Source: Candidatus Pacearchaeota archaeon
GTDB taxonomy: Archaea; Nanobdellota; Nanobdellia; Pacearchaeales; UBA284
Assembly (NCBI GenBank): GCA_025058615.1
Contig: JANXDM010000002.1
Span: 1 to 54,794, forward strand
Length of the DNA stretch: 54,794 bases
Reading direction: 5' to 3'
The translations under genes and the position numbers were made by a program. A model generated the notes under the pieces. That model had not been told where the DNA came from. It ran no database searches and saw nothing but the letters and a program-made list of their open reading frames with translations. Positions 31,765 through 40,134 of the stretch are shown one piece after another. Position 1 is the first letter of the stretch. Each line of letters starts with the position of its first letter.

Positions 31765-34700
31765 TCAAAATTTTTTCTTTTTTAACAATAAGCTTACAGC
31801 TAGTGCAGCTCCAGCTGTTATCAAGATAATTAAAATCCCTACTGAAGTTTTTGCAGATCCTATCGCGGCTCCTGTGATTGTGTCGGTTTTTTCAATTTCA
31901 TCTGTGATTATTTTTGTTTTTTCTCTTGCTTCTTCTGATGGGCATACTTCCTTCTCTTTAGGTTTCTCTCGTGTTGTTCCGCATTCGTTTATGTCTTTAC
32001 ATGTTCTGTACATGTATCCAGAAACGCAAGGACCCCAAGGAGAGCATATCCAATTTTCCTTACATTCTTTTTCGAGTTTAGGAAATTCTCCTCCACGAAC
32101 ACCAGGCGTTGTTCCTGTTCTTGGGGTATAACAATTACTTGCATCGATGATGCAGTTTTTGCACTTTAGAGTTCCGTGCGTGTGACCGAAATCTCTACAA
32201 GTCAAACCTCCGAAATCATTTCCATCACATTCTTCATCAAATTCTTTTATGTTGTTTCCGCAATAAGCCCCTTTTGGTCCTCTTGGTTTGAATGTTATTT
32301 TGTTTCCTGCAACTTCTATGTCGAATGCGCTGTTTATTTCGTTTCTAGGCTTTTCTTCATTATCAAATCCAATTCCTATAACATACTTGAGTTCAGAGCA
32401 TCTTGGCGTAGAGTTTGGTGCCTCGAATTCTAACGTAACAGAACCGTTTTTTGGATTGTTGTTTCTTGGTCCTATCATAAGGCTTGTTTCATCAAAGTTC
32501 CCGTTCCAAGGGAATCTAAGTTCTTCGACATCTTTTGAGCTTGTAGCGTTTTTTAGTACAGGGTTGAGCCATTCACCACCGTTGGGGCCGCAAAGCTTTT
32601 CCATTTGCATTGCTACTGCATTTCCTCCATGGCATAAATACATCAAATAGCCGAAAGATGCTGTTTCATTACTTCCTATTTTTAAAGTCACTGATTCTGG
32701 GTGTACATACCAGAAAACATCATATTGTAGTGTGATGTTTCTTTCTTCTGTATTGTTGTTTCCTAAATTATCATAAGCAATTACTCTTACTTTGTACTCT
32801 CCAGCAGGATAAAGGTGATTAATTTTTCCTTCCCATTTTTTTTGCTTGTATTGAAGTTGTACTCTTTCCAAAACATGGCCTGTTAAATTTACTAATTCTG
32901 CATCCACTTTTGAATGGTTTACGCTAGACCCATCATCGAAAATAGTTGCACGAACGCTAAAAGTAAATAGCTCACAACCTATTTCTGCATTCTCTGAAGG
33001 ATTTATTATTGTTATTGTAGGAGGGGTATTGTCTAGATAGTGTGTTTGATTTTTTGTAGGTTCTCTGTTGTTAAGTTTGTCGAAACTCCAATAGTATAAA
33101 TTGTACCGACCATCTGCAAGGTCATTATCGAAAGTTAAGTTGTAAGGAGCTATATGGCAACCGCTTTGCTGTACTCCAGATTCATTGCTGATTTCATAAC
33201 AAGTTTCATAACATCCAACTCCAGAGTCAGAGCAGTTTAATTCGATCTTGGTATTACTTGAAACAAAAGAGCTATAATTCATATAAAGTTTCTTCGTTGT
33301 TTCCGGCGGTGTATTGTCTAAATAGTGCTTTTGTGTATTGGTTGCTTCCTGGTTTCCAAGTTTATCAACAGAATACCATTGCAATATATAATTTCCATCA
33401 CTTCCCCTGATATTGAAAGTTGTTTTGTTTCCTTCTGCTTTTATCCATGTTCCATTGTAGTTATACATTATATAATCGCAACCTATACCTTTATCGTTGC
33501 ATACTAAAGTTATGCTCGTATTGCTTGTTATGTAATAATTGTTAACATTTGGTGTTCCTACTTCCTTTGTTGTCGTAGGGGCTGTTGTGTCTATATTGTA
33601 TGTTTTTGAGTCTGTTTTATAATTGCATGCGTAATCTATTGCTTTTTTTGTGACAATGCATTGTCCGTCATTACAATCTTCAGGAACTTTCACACTTATA
33701 TTTTTGTTGCATGTGGTTTCTATCCAGTTTCCATCGTTTATTTTGTAGTAACACTTCCACAAACCAAGATTATCAGACTCTGCCTCGCTTACTTCGAATG
33801 TCTTGTTGAACCAAGTTCCATCCTCAGGCGCAATGATCTCTATTTCTGGGGCTTCTGTGTCGTACCACACTTTTTCGCTTTCATTCCATGGCCCTAAGTT
33901 ACCAGCTCTGTCGACTGCTCTTACTTTTATATAATAATTCATTCCACTTGTAGGACTAGGAACACTTATAGTTGTTGATGTTGTTTTTCCTTTTGAATAC
34001 AAACTTCCATTTTGATAAATTTCGTATTCGTAATAATCTATTCCTGCACATCCTGCATCTGTCGCGCTCCAGGAGAACCTTGGAGATTCATTTACGTAAT
34101 TTGGAACACAATTACTAGGATTTGCATGCCAAACATTAATCGCACTTGGCGTAGATGTGTCGACACAAACGTCACAACAGTCGTCTGGGTAGGTTATGTT
34201 TTCCAAATTTTTTGCAGAATCTTTTGCAAGACCACATAGAGTGTGCCAGCCTTCTTGAAGCCAGCCGTCAAAATTCGGATCTGTGTGCCAGATCTCTGTG
34301 ATGTCGTTGTCATTGCAAGAACCGTCATTACATACAGCATTCCTCGTTGCCAAATTATCCCATTTATATTGTATGTTAATTATGGAGCTATTTCCAGAAC
34401 CAGCGTCGCTAGAAATTCCATTACCAATAACTTGGGTGTAGTTAACATATGCTTTATAATTTGTACAATTTCTTCTGTTGTAAGTTTCGTTGTATTGGGT
34501 GAAGTGAGTTATGTTCGTGTCAGGTTCTTGGGTGTCGTTTTGTGGAGGCTGTATAATTTCATAAATAACTGTTAACTTTACCAAATCATGTTGTGTTTTT
34601 GCTCCTCTTCCATCTCTTGCTTGGAAATAAACTTTCAAGTTGTTTATATCTTCTGTTGTGTTTATGTAATCGAGATCTATAGTAATTGTATGGTCTTGAT

Positions 34701-35097
34701 TTGGGAATGGTGCTGAAATTGCGTGCCATGGTCCCCAGTTACCTGTACTATGGTCCCATACTCGTAGTCTTGCTTCTGGCTCTACAGTTCCCGTCCTTTG
34801 CCATTCGAATGTTAAAAAAACATCATTTACAATTACATTAGATAAATTCCCTGTAAAGTTCCATTGGATATATTCATTAGTATAGTTGCTCGGCCAGAAG
34901 CCGTCGCTTCCGTATCTATTGTCATCACTCGAATTAACTTTTGCCAGATCTGCAGTAGTCATTATATAACCAGAAGCATTTTGCGTTGTATCTATGCCCC
35001 ATGTAGGATAAAGATCTATTGTTGCTGCAGAAACAGCTTGAAAAAGAAATACTGCTATCAAGAGCCATGCACTAGCAAACAAAAACCTCTTTTTCAT
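31765..35097 (-). CDS. Giant surface protein with Ig-like repeats, Cys-rich and TSP1-like modules (1110 aa)
   Basis: A signal peptide (1-24, AVSAAT) is followed by a lectin/DNRLRE-like beta domain (about 25-180), then bacterial-type Ig repeats separated by YLDNTPPETTKK and YLDNTPPTITI. A Cys-rich repeat (CGNNIKEFDEECDGNDFGG in part, about 950-995) and a TSP1-like module (CKENWICSPWGPCVSGYMYR, CGTTREKP) follow, then an ITGAAIG motif, one membrane helix (about 1085-1105) and KKKKF. The W-C-W-C module and ITGxxIG motif are ones I associate with DPANN surface proteins. A strong Shine-Dalgarno (AAGGAGG, 35104-35110), hairpin leader and TATA box suggest high expression. Confidence 0.85.
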   Translation of the reverse strand: MKKRFLFASAWLLIAVFLFQAVSAATIDLYPTWGIDTTQNASGYIMTTADLAKVNSSDDNRYGSDGFWPSNYTNEYIQWNFTGNLSNVIVNDVFLTFEWQRTGTVEPEARLRVWDHSTGNWGPWHAISAPFPNQDHTITIDLDYINTTEDINNLKVYFQARDGRGAKTQHDLVKLTVIYEIIQPPQNDTQEPDTNITHFTQYNETYNRRNCTNYKAYVNYTQVIGNGISSDAGSGNSSIINIQYKWDNLATRNAVCNDGSCNDNDITEIWHTDPNFDGWLQEGWHTLCGLAKDSAKNLENITYPDDCCDVCVDTSTPSAINVWHANPSNCVPNYVNESPRFSWSATDAGCAGIDYYEYEIYQNGSLYSKGKTTSTTISVPSPTSGMNYYIKVRAVDRAGNLGPWNESEKVWYDTEAPEIEIIAPEDGTWFNKTFEVSEAESDNLGLWKCYYKINDGNWIETTCNKNISVKVPEDCNDGQCIVTKKAIDYACNYKTDSKTYNIDTTAPTTTKEVGTPNVNNYYITSNTSITLVCNDKGIGCDYIMYNYNGTWIKAEGNKTTFNIRGSDGNYILQWYSVDKLGNQEATNTQKHYLDNTPPETTKKLYMNYSSFVSSNTKIELNCSDSGVGCYETCYEISNESGVQQSGCHIAPYNLTFDNDLADGRYNLYYWSFDKLNNREPTKNQTHYLDNTPPTITIINPSENAEIGCELFTFSVRATIFDDGSSVNHSKVDAELVNLTGHVLERVQLQYKQKKWEGKINHLYPAGEYKVRVIAYDNLGNNNTEERNITLQYDVFWYVHPESVTLKIGSNETASFGYLMYLCHGGNAVAMQMEKLCGPNGGEWLNPVLKNATSSKDVEELRFPWNGNFDETSLMIGPRNNNPKNGSVTLEFEAPNSTPRCSELKYVIGIGFDNEEKPRNEINSAFDIEVAGNKITFKPRGPKGAYCGNNIKEFDEECDGNDFGGLTCRDFGHTHGTLKCKNCIIDASNCYTPRTGTTPGVRGGEFPKLEKECKENWICSPWGPCVSGYMYRTCKDINECGTTREKPKEKEVCPSEEAREKTKIITDEIEKTDTITGAAIGSAKTSVGILIILITAGAALAVSLLLKKKKF

Positions 35098-35103
35098 TTT
35101 TAA

Positions 35104-35189
35104 CCTCCTTTCAATGTCCCGGCAAGGGACTTAAAAATTGAAAAAATTGAAAAATTACTTTACCAAGAGAAACTTGCTTATAAATATTG
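35104..35189 (-). promoter_or_regulatory. Promoter, hairpin leader and Shine-Dalgarno of the giant surface protein
   Basis: On the minus strand, CAATATTTATAAGC (35176-35189) is a TATA box predicting a start near 35155. The resulting leader of about 55 nt contains GTCCC-TTGCC-GGGAC (35116-35130) and then AAGGAGG (35104-35110) six bases before the ATG. The hairpin is GC-rich against an AT-rich background and lies 5 nt upstream of the ribosome site, where it could stabilise the mRNA or control initiation. Confidence 0.55.
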
Positions 35190-35277
35190 TTACATCGAAA
35201 AATATACATTATCCAGACTATTTTTGTTGCTACTTTTTCTGACAAAATTTTTTAAGTTTGCTTTCTTATTTCTTCAC

Positions 35278-36219
35278 ATGATTTCGGAAAAGTTGAAAAG
35301 AATGCTCGAAAAGCAGCATTATGTAATTGTGGGAAAACATTCCGCAGTCCAAATTTGCAAGTACACAAAAGAAAGCCTTCGTGGAAAGGATGTTTGTTAC
35401 AAACAAAAATTTTATGGAATCCAAAGCCATAGATGCTGCCAAATGAGTCCTGTAGTTAATTTATGCCATCATAGGTGTGTTTATTGTTGGCGCCCTATAG
35501 AATTTACTTCCTTTACAAAATTGCAACAAGTAGACGATCCTGAAGAGATCATAGGAGGATGCATTGCCGCCCAGAGAAAACTTTTGTCTGGTTTTTTGGC
35601 AAACAAAAATGTTTCTAGAGAGAAATTTTTCGAAGCCCAAGAACCGAAACATTTCGCTATCAGTTTGATCGGAGAGCCTACTCTTTACCCGAAAATTGGA
35701 GAATTAATTCTCATACTTAGGGAAAAAGGAATAACTTCTTTTCTTGTGACCAATGGAGAAAGCCCTGATGTTTTGAAAAATCTGCAGCGAAAAAATGCAT
35801 TACCTACACAACTTTATATCTCTCTCAATGCTAGCAACGAAGACCTTTATAAAAAAATTTGCAATCCTATAGGAGGAAGCTGGGAGAACATTTTGAAAAC
35901 TTTAAGACTTTTACGTATTTTAAAAACAAGAACTGTTGTAAGGATTACTTTGATAAAGGGGCTGAACACACAACAAATTGAAGAATATTCTTCTTTGCTC
36001 AAGACAGCAAAACCAAATTTTGTAGAGATAAAGGCTTATATGCATATTGGTTTTTCACAATATAGACTGAGCCGCGAAAATATGCCTTCTCATCAAGAAA
36101 TAAAAGAATTTGGAAAAAATATTGCATCCTCTATAAATTATAAAATTCTTGATGAAAAGGAAAACAGCCGAGTAGTTTTACTAGGAAAAAGCAACAGAGA
36201 CAGATTTATCAAAGTTTGA
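35278..36219 (+). CDS. taw1: tRNA 4-demethylwyosine synthase Taw1 (radical SAM)
   Basis: I start this at ATG 35278 (313 aa). An earlier in-frame TTG adds a hydrophobic tail not found in the family. The radical SAM cluster motif CHHRCVYCW (about 63-71) is preceded by further cysteines (QICKY, DVCYK, HRCCQM) that bind the second iron-sulfur cluster of TYW1/Taw1. Later motifs include FAISLIGEPTLYP and FLVTNGESP. The enzyme converts N1-methylguanosine at position 37 of tRNA-Phe with pyruvate to form the tricyclic wyosine core, an archaeal and eukaryal modification. Confidence 0.93.
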   Translation: MISEKLKRMLEKQHYVIVGKHSAVQICKYTKESLRGKDVCYKQKFYGIQSHRCCQMSPVVNLCHHRCVYCWRPIEFTSFTKLQQVDDPEEIIGGCIAAQRKLLSGFLANKNVSREKFFEAQEPKHFAISLIGEPTLYPKIGELILILREKGITSFLVTNGESPDVLKNLQRKNALPTQLYISLNASNEDLYKKICNPIGGSWENILKTLRLLRILKTRTVVRITLIKGLNTQQIEEYSSLLKTAKPNFVEIKAYMHIGFSQYRLSRENMPSHQEIKEFGKNIASSINYKILDEKENSRVVLLGKSNRDRFIKV

Positions 36220-36873
36220 TCATTCTTTCTCTAGGATCTCTGCCCTTATTCCTTTTTTTTTGCAAAGCTCTACAAATTTTTTTGCATCGTCGGGAGAACC
36301 GACTATGCTTCCGTAGTGCATTGGGATCGCAAGGGAAGGCTTTATTATGCCTGCGGCCTTTGCCGCTTCTTCTGCATTCATTGTATAAGTTCCTCCGACA
36401 GGAAGCAAGACAACGAATTCTTTTCTTGGGTTGATGTATTGCATTTCTTTTATTAGATCCGTATCGCCGGCATGATAAATTGCTGCTTCTTTTGTTTGTA
36501 TAAGATACCCGACATAATTTTCGTTCTTCGAATGAAATTTTTTGTTTGTATTGTAAGAAGGAATTGCCTTTATTTTTATTTCTCCTATACAAAATTCTTT
36601 TTCAGGATATGTTAGTTGTATTTCCACTTTTGTATCAATTTTTGCAATCGTGCTCTGGCAATCAGGGGTGCAAAAAATTTTTGTTCCAGGCTTTATGATT
36701 TTTCGTATGTCTTCTATAGAGCAATGGTCAAAGTGTCCGTGTGTTATCAAGATTATGTCTGCCTTTTCTCCAGGGGCGATCTGGTAAGGATCTATGTAAA
36801 TTGTTTTTGAAGTAGTTTTTATCTTAAAGCCGGCATGCCCAAGCCATGAAATTTCTATATCTTTGATTTTCAT
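36220..36873 (-). CDS. Metallo-beta-lactamase-fold hydrolase (UPF0173 family)
   Basis: I start this at ATG 36873 (MKIKDIEISWLGHAGF, 217 aa), ten bases after the AsnRS stop. The longer frame from 36894 would overlap AsnRS. The HxHxDH metal motif is THGHFDHC (about 45-52), with further ligands in YHAGDTDL and IPMHYGS. It belongs to the UPF0173/YtkL-like metal-dependent hydrolases, whose substrates are poorly defined. It is the second gene of an operon with asnS. Confidence 0.85.
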   Translation of the reverse strand: MKIKDIEISWLGHAGFKIKTTSKTIYIDPYQIAPGEKADIILITHGHFDHCSIEDIRKIIKPGTKIFCTPDCQSTIAKIDTKVEIQLTYPEKEFCIGEIKIKAIPSYNTNKKFHSKNENYVGYLIQTKEAAIYHAGDTDLIKEMQYINPRKEFVVLLPVGGTYTMNAEEAAKAAGIIKPSLAIPMHYGSIVGSPDDAKKFVELCKKKGIRAEILEKE

Positions 36874-36883
36874 TTTTTTGCTT

Positions 36884-38164
36884 TTAAGGTTCAAGCCTTG
36901 TTAATGTTCGCGGAAAAGCAATAGCGTCTCTTATATTGTCTAGTTTGCAGATCCACTGAACGAGTCTTTCTACCCCAAGGCCAAAACCAGCGTGTGGTAC
37001 ACTTCCGTAACGTCTGGAGTCTAAGTACCATTCCGCTTTTTTCAATTTTATTTTTGCTTTTTTTAATCTTTCTTTTATCTTTTTTAAATCTGGTTCTCGT
37101 GCGGAACCGTCTACAATTTCTCCTACTTCTGGAGCAAAAATGTTGAAATTCATTCCCGTTCCGGGCATCTTTGGATCTTCTCCGTGATAGAATTTTAAGA
37201 TGCTCAAGGGGTAATTTGTTATAACAACAAAATTATCAAATTGTTTTGCTATTTCTTTTTCTTCCTTTGCTCCGAAATCTTGTCCGTATTCGATTTCATA
37301 TTTTTTCCTTAGTAATCTTATCGCTTCTTCGTAAGTAATTCTAGGAAAAGGCGCTTTTATTTTCTTTAGATATTCTTCTTCTACACCCAAAACTGAAAGC
37401 TCTTTTTGATTGTTTTCGAGAACCTTTTTTATGCTGTACATTATACAATCTTGCGCTACGTTTATCATGTCTTCCATCGAAGCCCACGCTTGCTCTACTT
37501 CACAATGCCAAAATTCTGTCAAATGTCTTGGTGTTCTAGATTTTTCTGCTCTAAAAGATGGGGCTATAGTGTAAACTTTTTCAAAACTGCTGACAAGTGT
37601 TTCTCCGTAGAATTGCCACGATTGTGTTAAGAATGCTTTTTTTTTGAAATAATCAACTTTGAAAGTTTCTGCACCTCCTTCGCTGGTTATCGGAGTTATT
37701 ATGGGGGCATCTACTTGAACAAAGCCTTTTTTGTGCAAGCATTCATGCAGAGCAAACAGCACCGTCGAACGAATCTTCAAGCTAGACACTAGCCTTCTCG
37801 AACGCAGAGCCAAATGTCTCACATCAAGAAGAAATTCTTCGCTTAGATCTTTTGTTATTGGAAAAGGCTCTGCGAGACCGACTATTTCGAGAGAAGCAAC
37901 TTCGATTTCGTAGCCGTTTGGAGCTCGTTGTTCCTTACGTAATTTTCCTGCAAGCATCAGAGAACTTTCGATAGTTAATTTTTTTGCTTTTTCAAATAAA
38001 GAAGGATTTTCTTTTGTAACAATAGCTTGTATTATATCTGTAGAATCTCTTACAACAATAAAAATTTTTTCTTTGTGTTTTCTTACTCTATAAACCCAAC
38101 CACGTATTGATACATTTCCTTCTTTTTTTTCCAATGCTTCCTGTATGCTCATGAACTCTTGCAT
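36884..38164 (-). CDS. asnS: Asparaginyl-tRNA synthetase
   Basis: This 426-residue class IIb synthetase has an N-terminal OB anticodon-binding domain (VSIRGWVYRVRKHKEKIFIVVRD in part) and a catalytic core with motif 2 (FRAEKSRTPRHLTEFWHCEVE in part) and motif 3 (GFGLGVERLVQWICKL). The pattern AFLTQSWQFYGE and the C-terminal RDAIAFPRTLTRLEP favour AsnRS over AspRS. Having AsnRS means Asn-tRNA is made directly, while gatD shows that Gln-tRNA is made by transamidation. A start at the second Met (38152) is possible. Confidence 0.9.
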   Translation of the reverse strand: MQEFMSIQEALEKKEGNVSIRGWVYRVRKHKEKIFIVVRDSTDIIQAIVTKENPSLFEKAKKLTIESSLMLAGKLRKEQRAPNGYEIEVASLEIVGLAEPFPITKDLSEEFLLDVRHLALRSRRLVSSLKIRSTVLFALHECLHKKGFVQVDAPIITPITSEGGAETFKVDYFKKKAFLTQSWQFYGETLVSSFEKVYTIAPSFRAEKSRTPRHLTEFWHCEVEQAWASMEDMINVAQDCIMYSIKKVLENNQKELSVLGVEEEYLKKIKAPFPRITYEEAIRLLRKKYEIEYGQDFGAKEEKEIAKQFDNFVVITNYPLSILKFYHGEDPKMPGTGMNFNIFAPEVGEIVDGSAREPDLKKIKERLKKAKIKLKKAEWYLDSRRYGSVPHAGFGLGVERLVQWICKLDNIRDAIAFPRTLTRLEP

Positions 38165-38210
38165 ATTTTTACTTAGGAAAAAGGAATTTTTAAAATTTTA
38201 TAATTATTAC

Positions 38211-38858
38211 TTATCTGCTCTTTTTGACTCCAATTCTTTTACAAACCCTTCTTATAGGACAGATAGAACATTTTGGGGATATCGGCGTACATATCGTTCT
38301 TCCGAATAAGATCATAGTTGTATTGAATTCACGCCAAAATCTTTTTGGAAGCAATTTTTTCAATTTTTTCTCTGTTTCTTCTGGAGTTTTTGTTTTTATC
38401 CATCCTATTCTATTTGGAATTCTATGGCAATGCGTGTCTATTGGTAATGCATCTTTTCCGTAAGCGAATGCAAGAACGATGTTTGCGGTTTTTTGTCCTA
38501 TTCCCTTTATACTTAATAATTCTTCTTTTTTTTCTGGAACCTTCCCCTTGAATCTTTCTAGGAGCTCTTTGCATACATGTTTTATTATCCTTGCTTTTCT
38601 TTTGTAGAAACCAGAACTGTAGATTATTTTTTCCAATTTTTTAGTTGGAATTTTCAAAATTTCTTCTGGAGTCTTTGCATGCAAGAACAAATTTTTCGCT
38701 GCTTTTTCGGTGTTTTCGTCTTTTGTTCTGAGAGAAAGCAAACAAGTGATAAGGACACGAAAGGGGTCATATTTTGAACTTTTTCTGACAGCAGGCTTTT
38801 CGTATCTCGAATAAATTTTTTCTAGAATTTCCATTGTTTTAGAGATCTCTCTTTTCAT
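38211..38858 (-). CDS. nth: Endonuclease III (base-excision DNA glycosylase)
   Basis: I start this at ATG 38858 (215 aa). The longer frame would start at a TTG inside the shared promoter. It carries the helix-hairpin-helix with catalytic Lys ([12 protein letters not shown], about 112-123), the catalytic Asp in PIDTHCHR, and the C-terminal 4Fe-4S cluster C-x6-C-x2-C-x5-C ([17 protein letters not shown]). The enzyme removes oxidised pyrimidines and cleaves the backbone. It is transcribed divergently from rpsL from a symmetric TATA box. Confidence 0.95.
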   Translation of the reverse strand: MKREISKTMEILEKIYSRYEKPAVRKSSKYDPFRVLITCLLSLRTKDENTEKAAKNLFLHAKTPEEILKIPTKKLEKIIYSSGFYKRKARIIKHVCKELLERFKGKVPEKKEELLSIKGIGQKTANIVLAFAYGKDALPIDTHCHRIPNRIGWIKTKTPEETEKKLKKLLPKRFWREFNTTMILFGRTICTPISPKCSICPIRRVCKRIGVKKSR

Positions 38859-38879
38859 CAACGAGACGAAACCTGACAA

Positions 38880-38891
38880 GATTTATAAATC
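38880..38891. promoter_or_regulatory. Palindromic TATA box shared by nth and rpsL
   Basis: GATTTATAAATC is a perfect 12-bp palindrome. Its centre lies about 28 bp from the nth ATG on the minus strand and 29 bp from the rpsL ATG on the plus strand, the normal archaeal TATA-to-leaderless-start spacing on both sides. One TBP site could therefore serve both genes. Confidence 0.65.
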
Positions 38892-38914
38892 CTTTTTTCC
38901 AAATCAAGAATAAA

Positions 38915-39337
38915 ATGGGATTGATGTCTGCAAGAAAATTAAAGAAGGAGAGAAAAAAATATAGATGGAGTCATTGGCCTTACAAAAGGAGAATGCTCCG
39001 TCTTAAAGAGAGGTTCGACCCCTTGGAAGGAGCTTCTCAAGCAAGGGGTATAGTTTTAGAAAAAATTCAATTGGAAGCGAAACAACCAAATTCGGCCATG
39101 CGTAAATGTGTTCGGGTTCAGCTGTTAAAAAACAACAGAAAAATAACTGCTTTTGTTCCTGGCAATCTTGCTTCGAAGTTTATAGATGAACACGACGAAG
39201 TCCTCGTTGAAAGCATAGGAGGAAAAATGGGGAGGGCAAAAGGGGATATTCCTTGTGTTAGATATCAAGTTATAGCAGTTAATGGCCAACCTCTTAAAAT
39301 GTTGGTAAAAGGAAAAATAGAGAAGGCAAGAAAATGA
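38915..39337 (+). CDS. rpsL: Small-subunit ribosomal protein uS12
   Basis: The 140-residue archaeal/eukaryal-type S12 has the core motifs [16 protein letters not shown] (about 54-69), [22 protein letters not shown] and [14 protein letters not shown]. It sits at the decoding centre. It is the first gene of the str-type cluster and overlaps rpsG by four bases (ATGA). Confidence 0.97.
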   Translation: MGLMSARKLKKERKKYRWSHWPYKRRMLRLKERFDPLEGASQARGIVLEKIQLEAKQPNSAMRKCVRVQLLKNNRKITAFVPGNLASKFIDEHDEVLVESIGGKMGRAKGDIPCVRYQVIAVNGQPLKMLVKGKIEKARK

Positions 39338-39918
39338 AGATTTTTGGTAAATATTCTACCGAAGAGATTAAAATTGAAGATCCTGGGTTGAAAGCCTACA
39401 TAAATTTAGATACAAAACTTATGGTAAAAAGCCATGGAAGAGAACGAGAAAGGTTCGGAAAAGCAAAAATAAACATAGTAGAAAGATTGATTAATAGAAT
39501 AGCAGTACCAGGTCATCGAGGTAAGAAACATAAAATAATTACAAGAGTTACTGGAAAGTTTACCCAACATGCAAAAACAGTAATGAAGACATTTGATTTA
39601 ATAGAAGAAAAAACGAAGCAGAATCCTTTGCAGGTTTTGGTTAAGGCAATAGAAAATGCTGCTCCTCATGATGAAATAACAACTATAGAATATGGAGGAG
39701 CAAGGTATCCACAAGCCGTTGATTGTTCGCCGCAACGTAGGGTAGATCTTGCTTTGAGGCATTTGGTCCATGGTGCTTTTGATAAAAGCTTCAACAAAAA
39801 AATTAAATTTTACGAAGCCCTTGCACAAGAGATAATTGCTGCTTCTCAAAATTCTAACGAAAGTTTTGCGATAAGAAAAAAAATAGAGATGGAAAAACAA
39901 GCCGATTCCGCAAGGTAA
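39334..39918 (+). CDS. rpsG: Small-subunit ribosomal protein uS7
   Basis: This 194-residue protein shows S7 motifs: [40 protein letters not shown] in part, and [17 protein letters not shown], ending in a basic helix with [13 protein letters not shown] that contacts 16S rRNA and the E-site. It is translationally coupled to rpsL. EF-2 follows after 216 bp with its own promoter. Confidence 0.97.
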   Translation: MKIFGKYSTEEIKIEDPGLKAYINLDTKLMVKSHGRERERFGKAKINIVERLINRIAVPGHRGKKHKIITRVTGKFTQHAKTVMKTFDLIEEKTKQNPLQVLVKAIENAAPHDEITTIEYGGARYPQAVDCSPQRRVDLALRHLVHGAFDKSFNKKIKFYEALAQEIIAASQNSNESFAIRKKIEMEKQADSAR

Positions 39919-40134
39919 ACGTTAATTCTTTATTCTTTGAAAAATTTCTTTCGCTTCCGTCAGAGATTTTCTCTTCTTCTAAAATTTTTTGATTTGTTTG
40001 TAGCATATCGATCGAAATATAAAAACTAATTCTTTTTCTTGCTTTTCCTTTTTAAATTTTTAAAAAGCTTGGAGATACTTGTGGATAGATACTTCCTGCA
40101 TAAATTTTAAAAGTATTATGTAATTTTTTTGAAA

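Noticed and set aside
38859-38879. Extended endonuclease III start (TTG)
   Set aside because: It lies next to the shared TATA box, upstream of the expected transcript start.
40068-40105. Direct repeat AGATACTT upstream of EF-2
   Set aside because: Two 8-bp copies in AT-rich DNA are likely chance. No further structure was seen.
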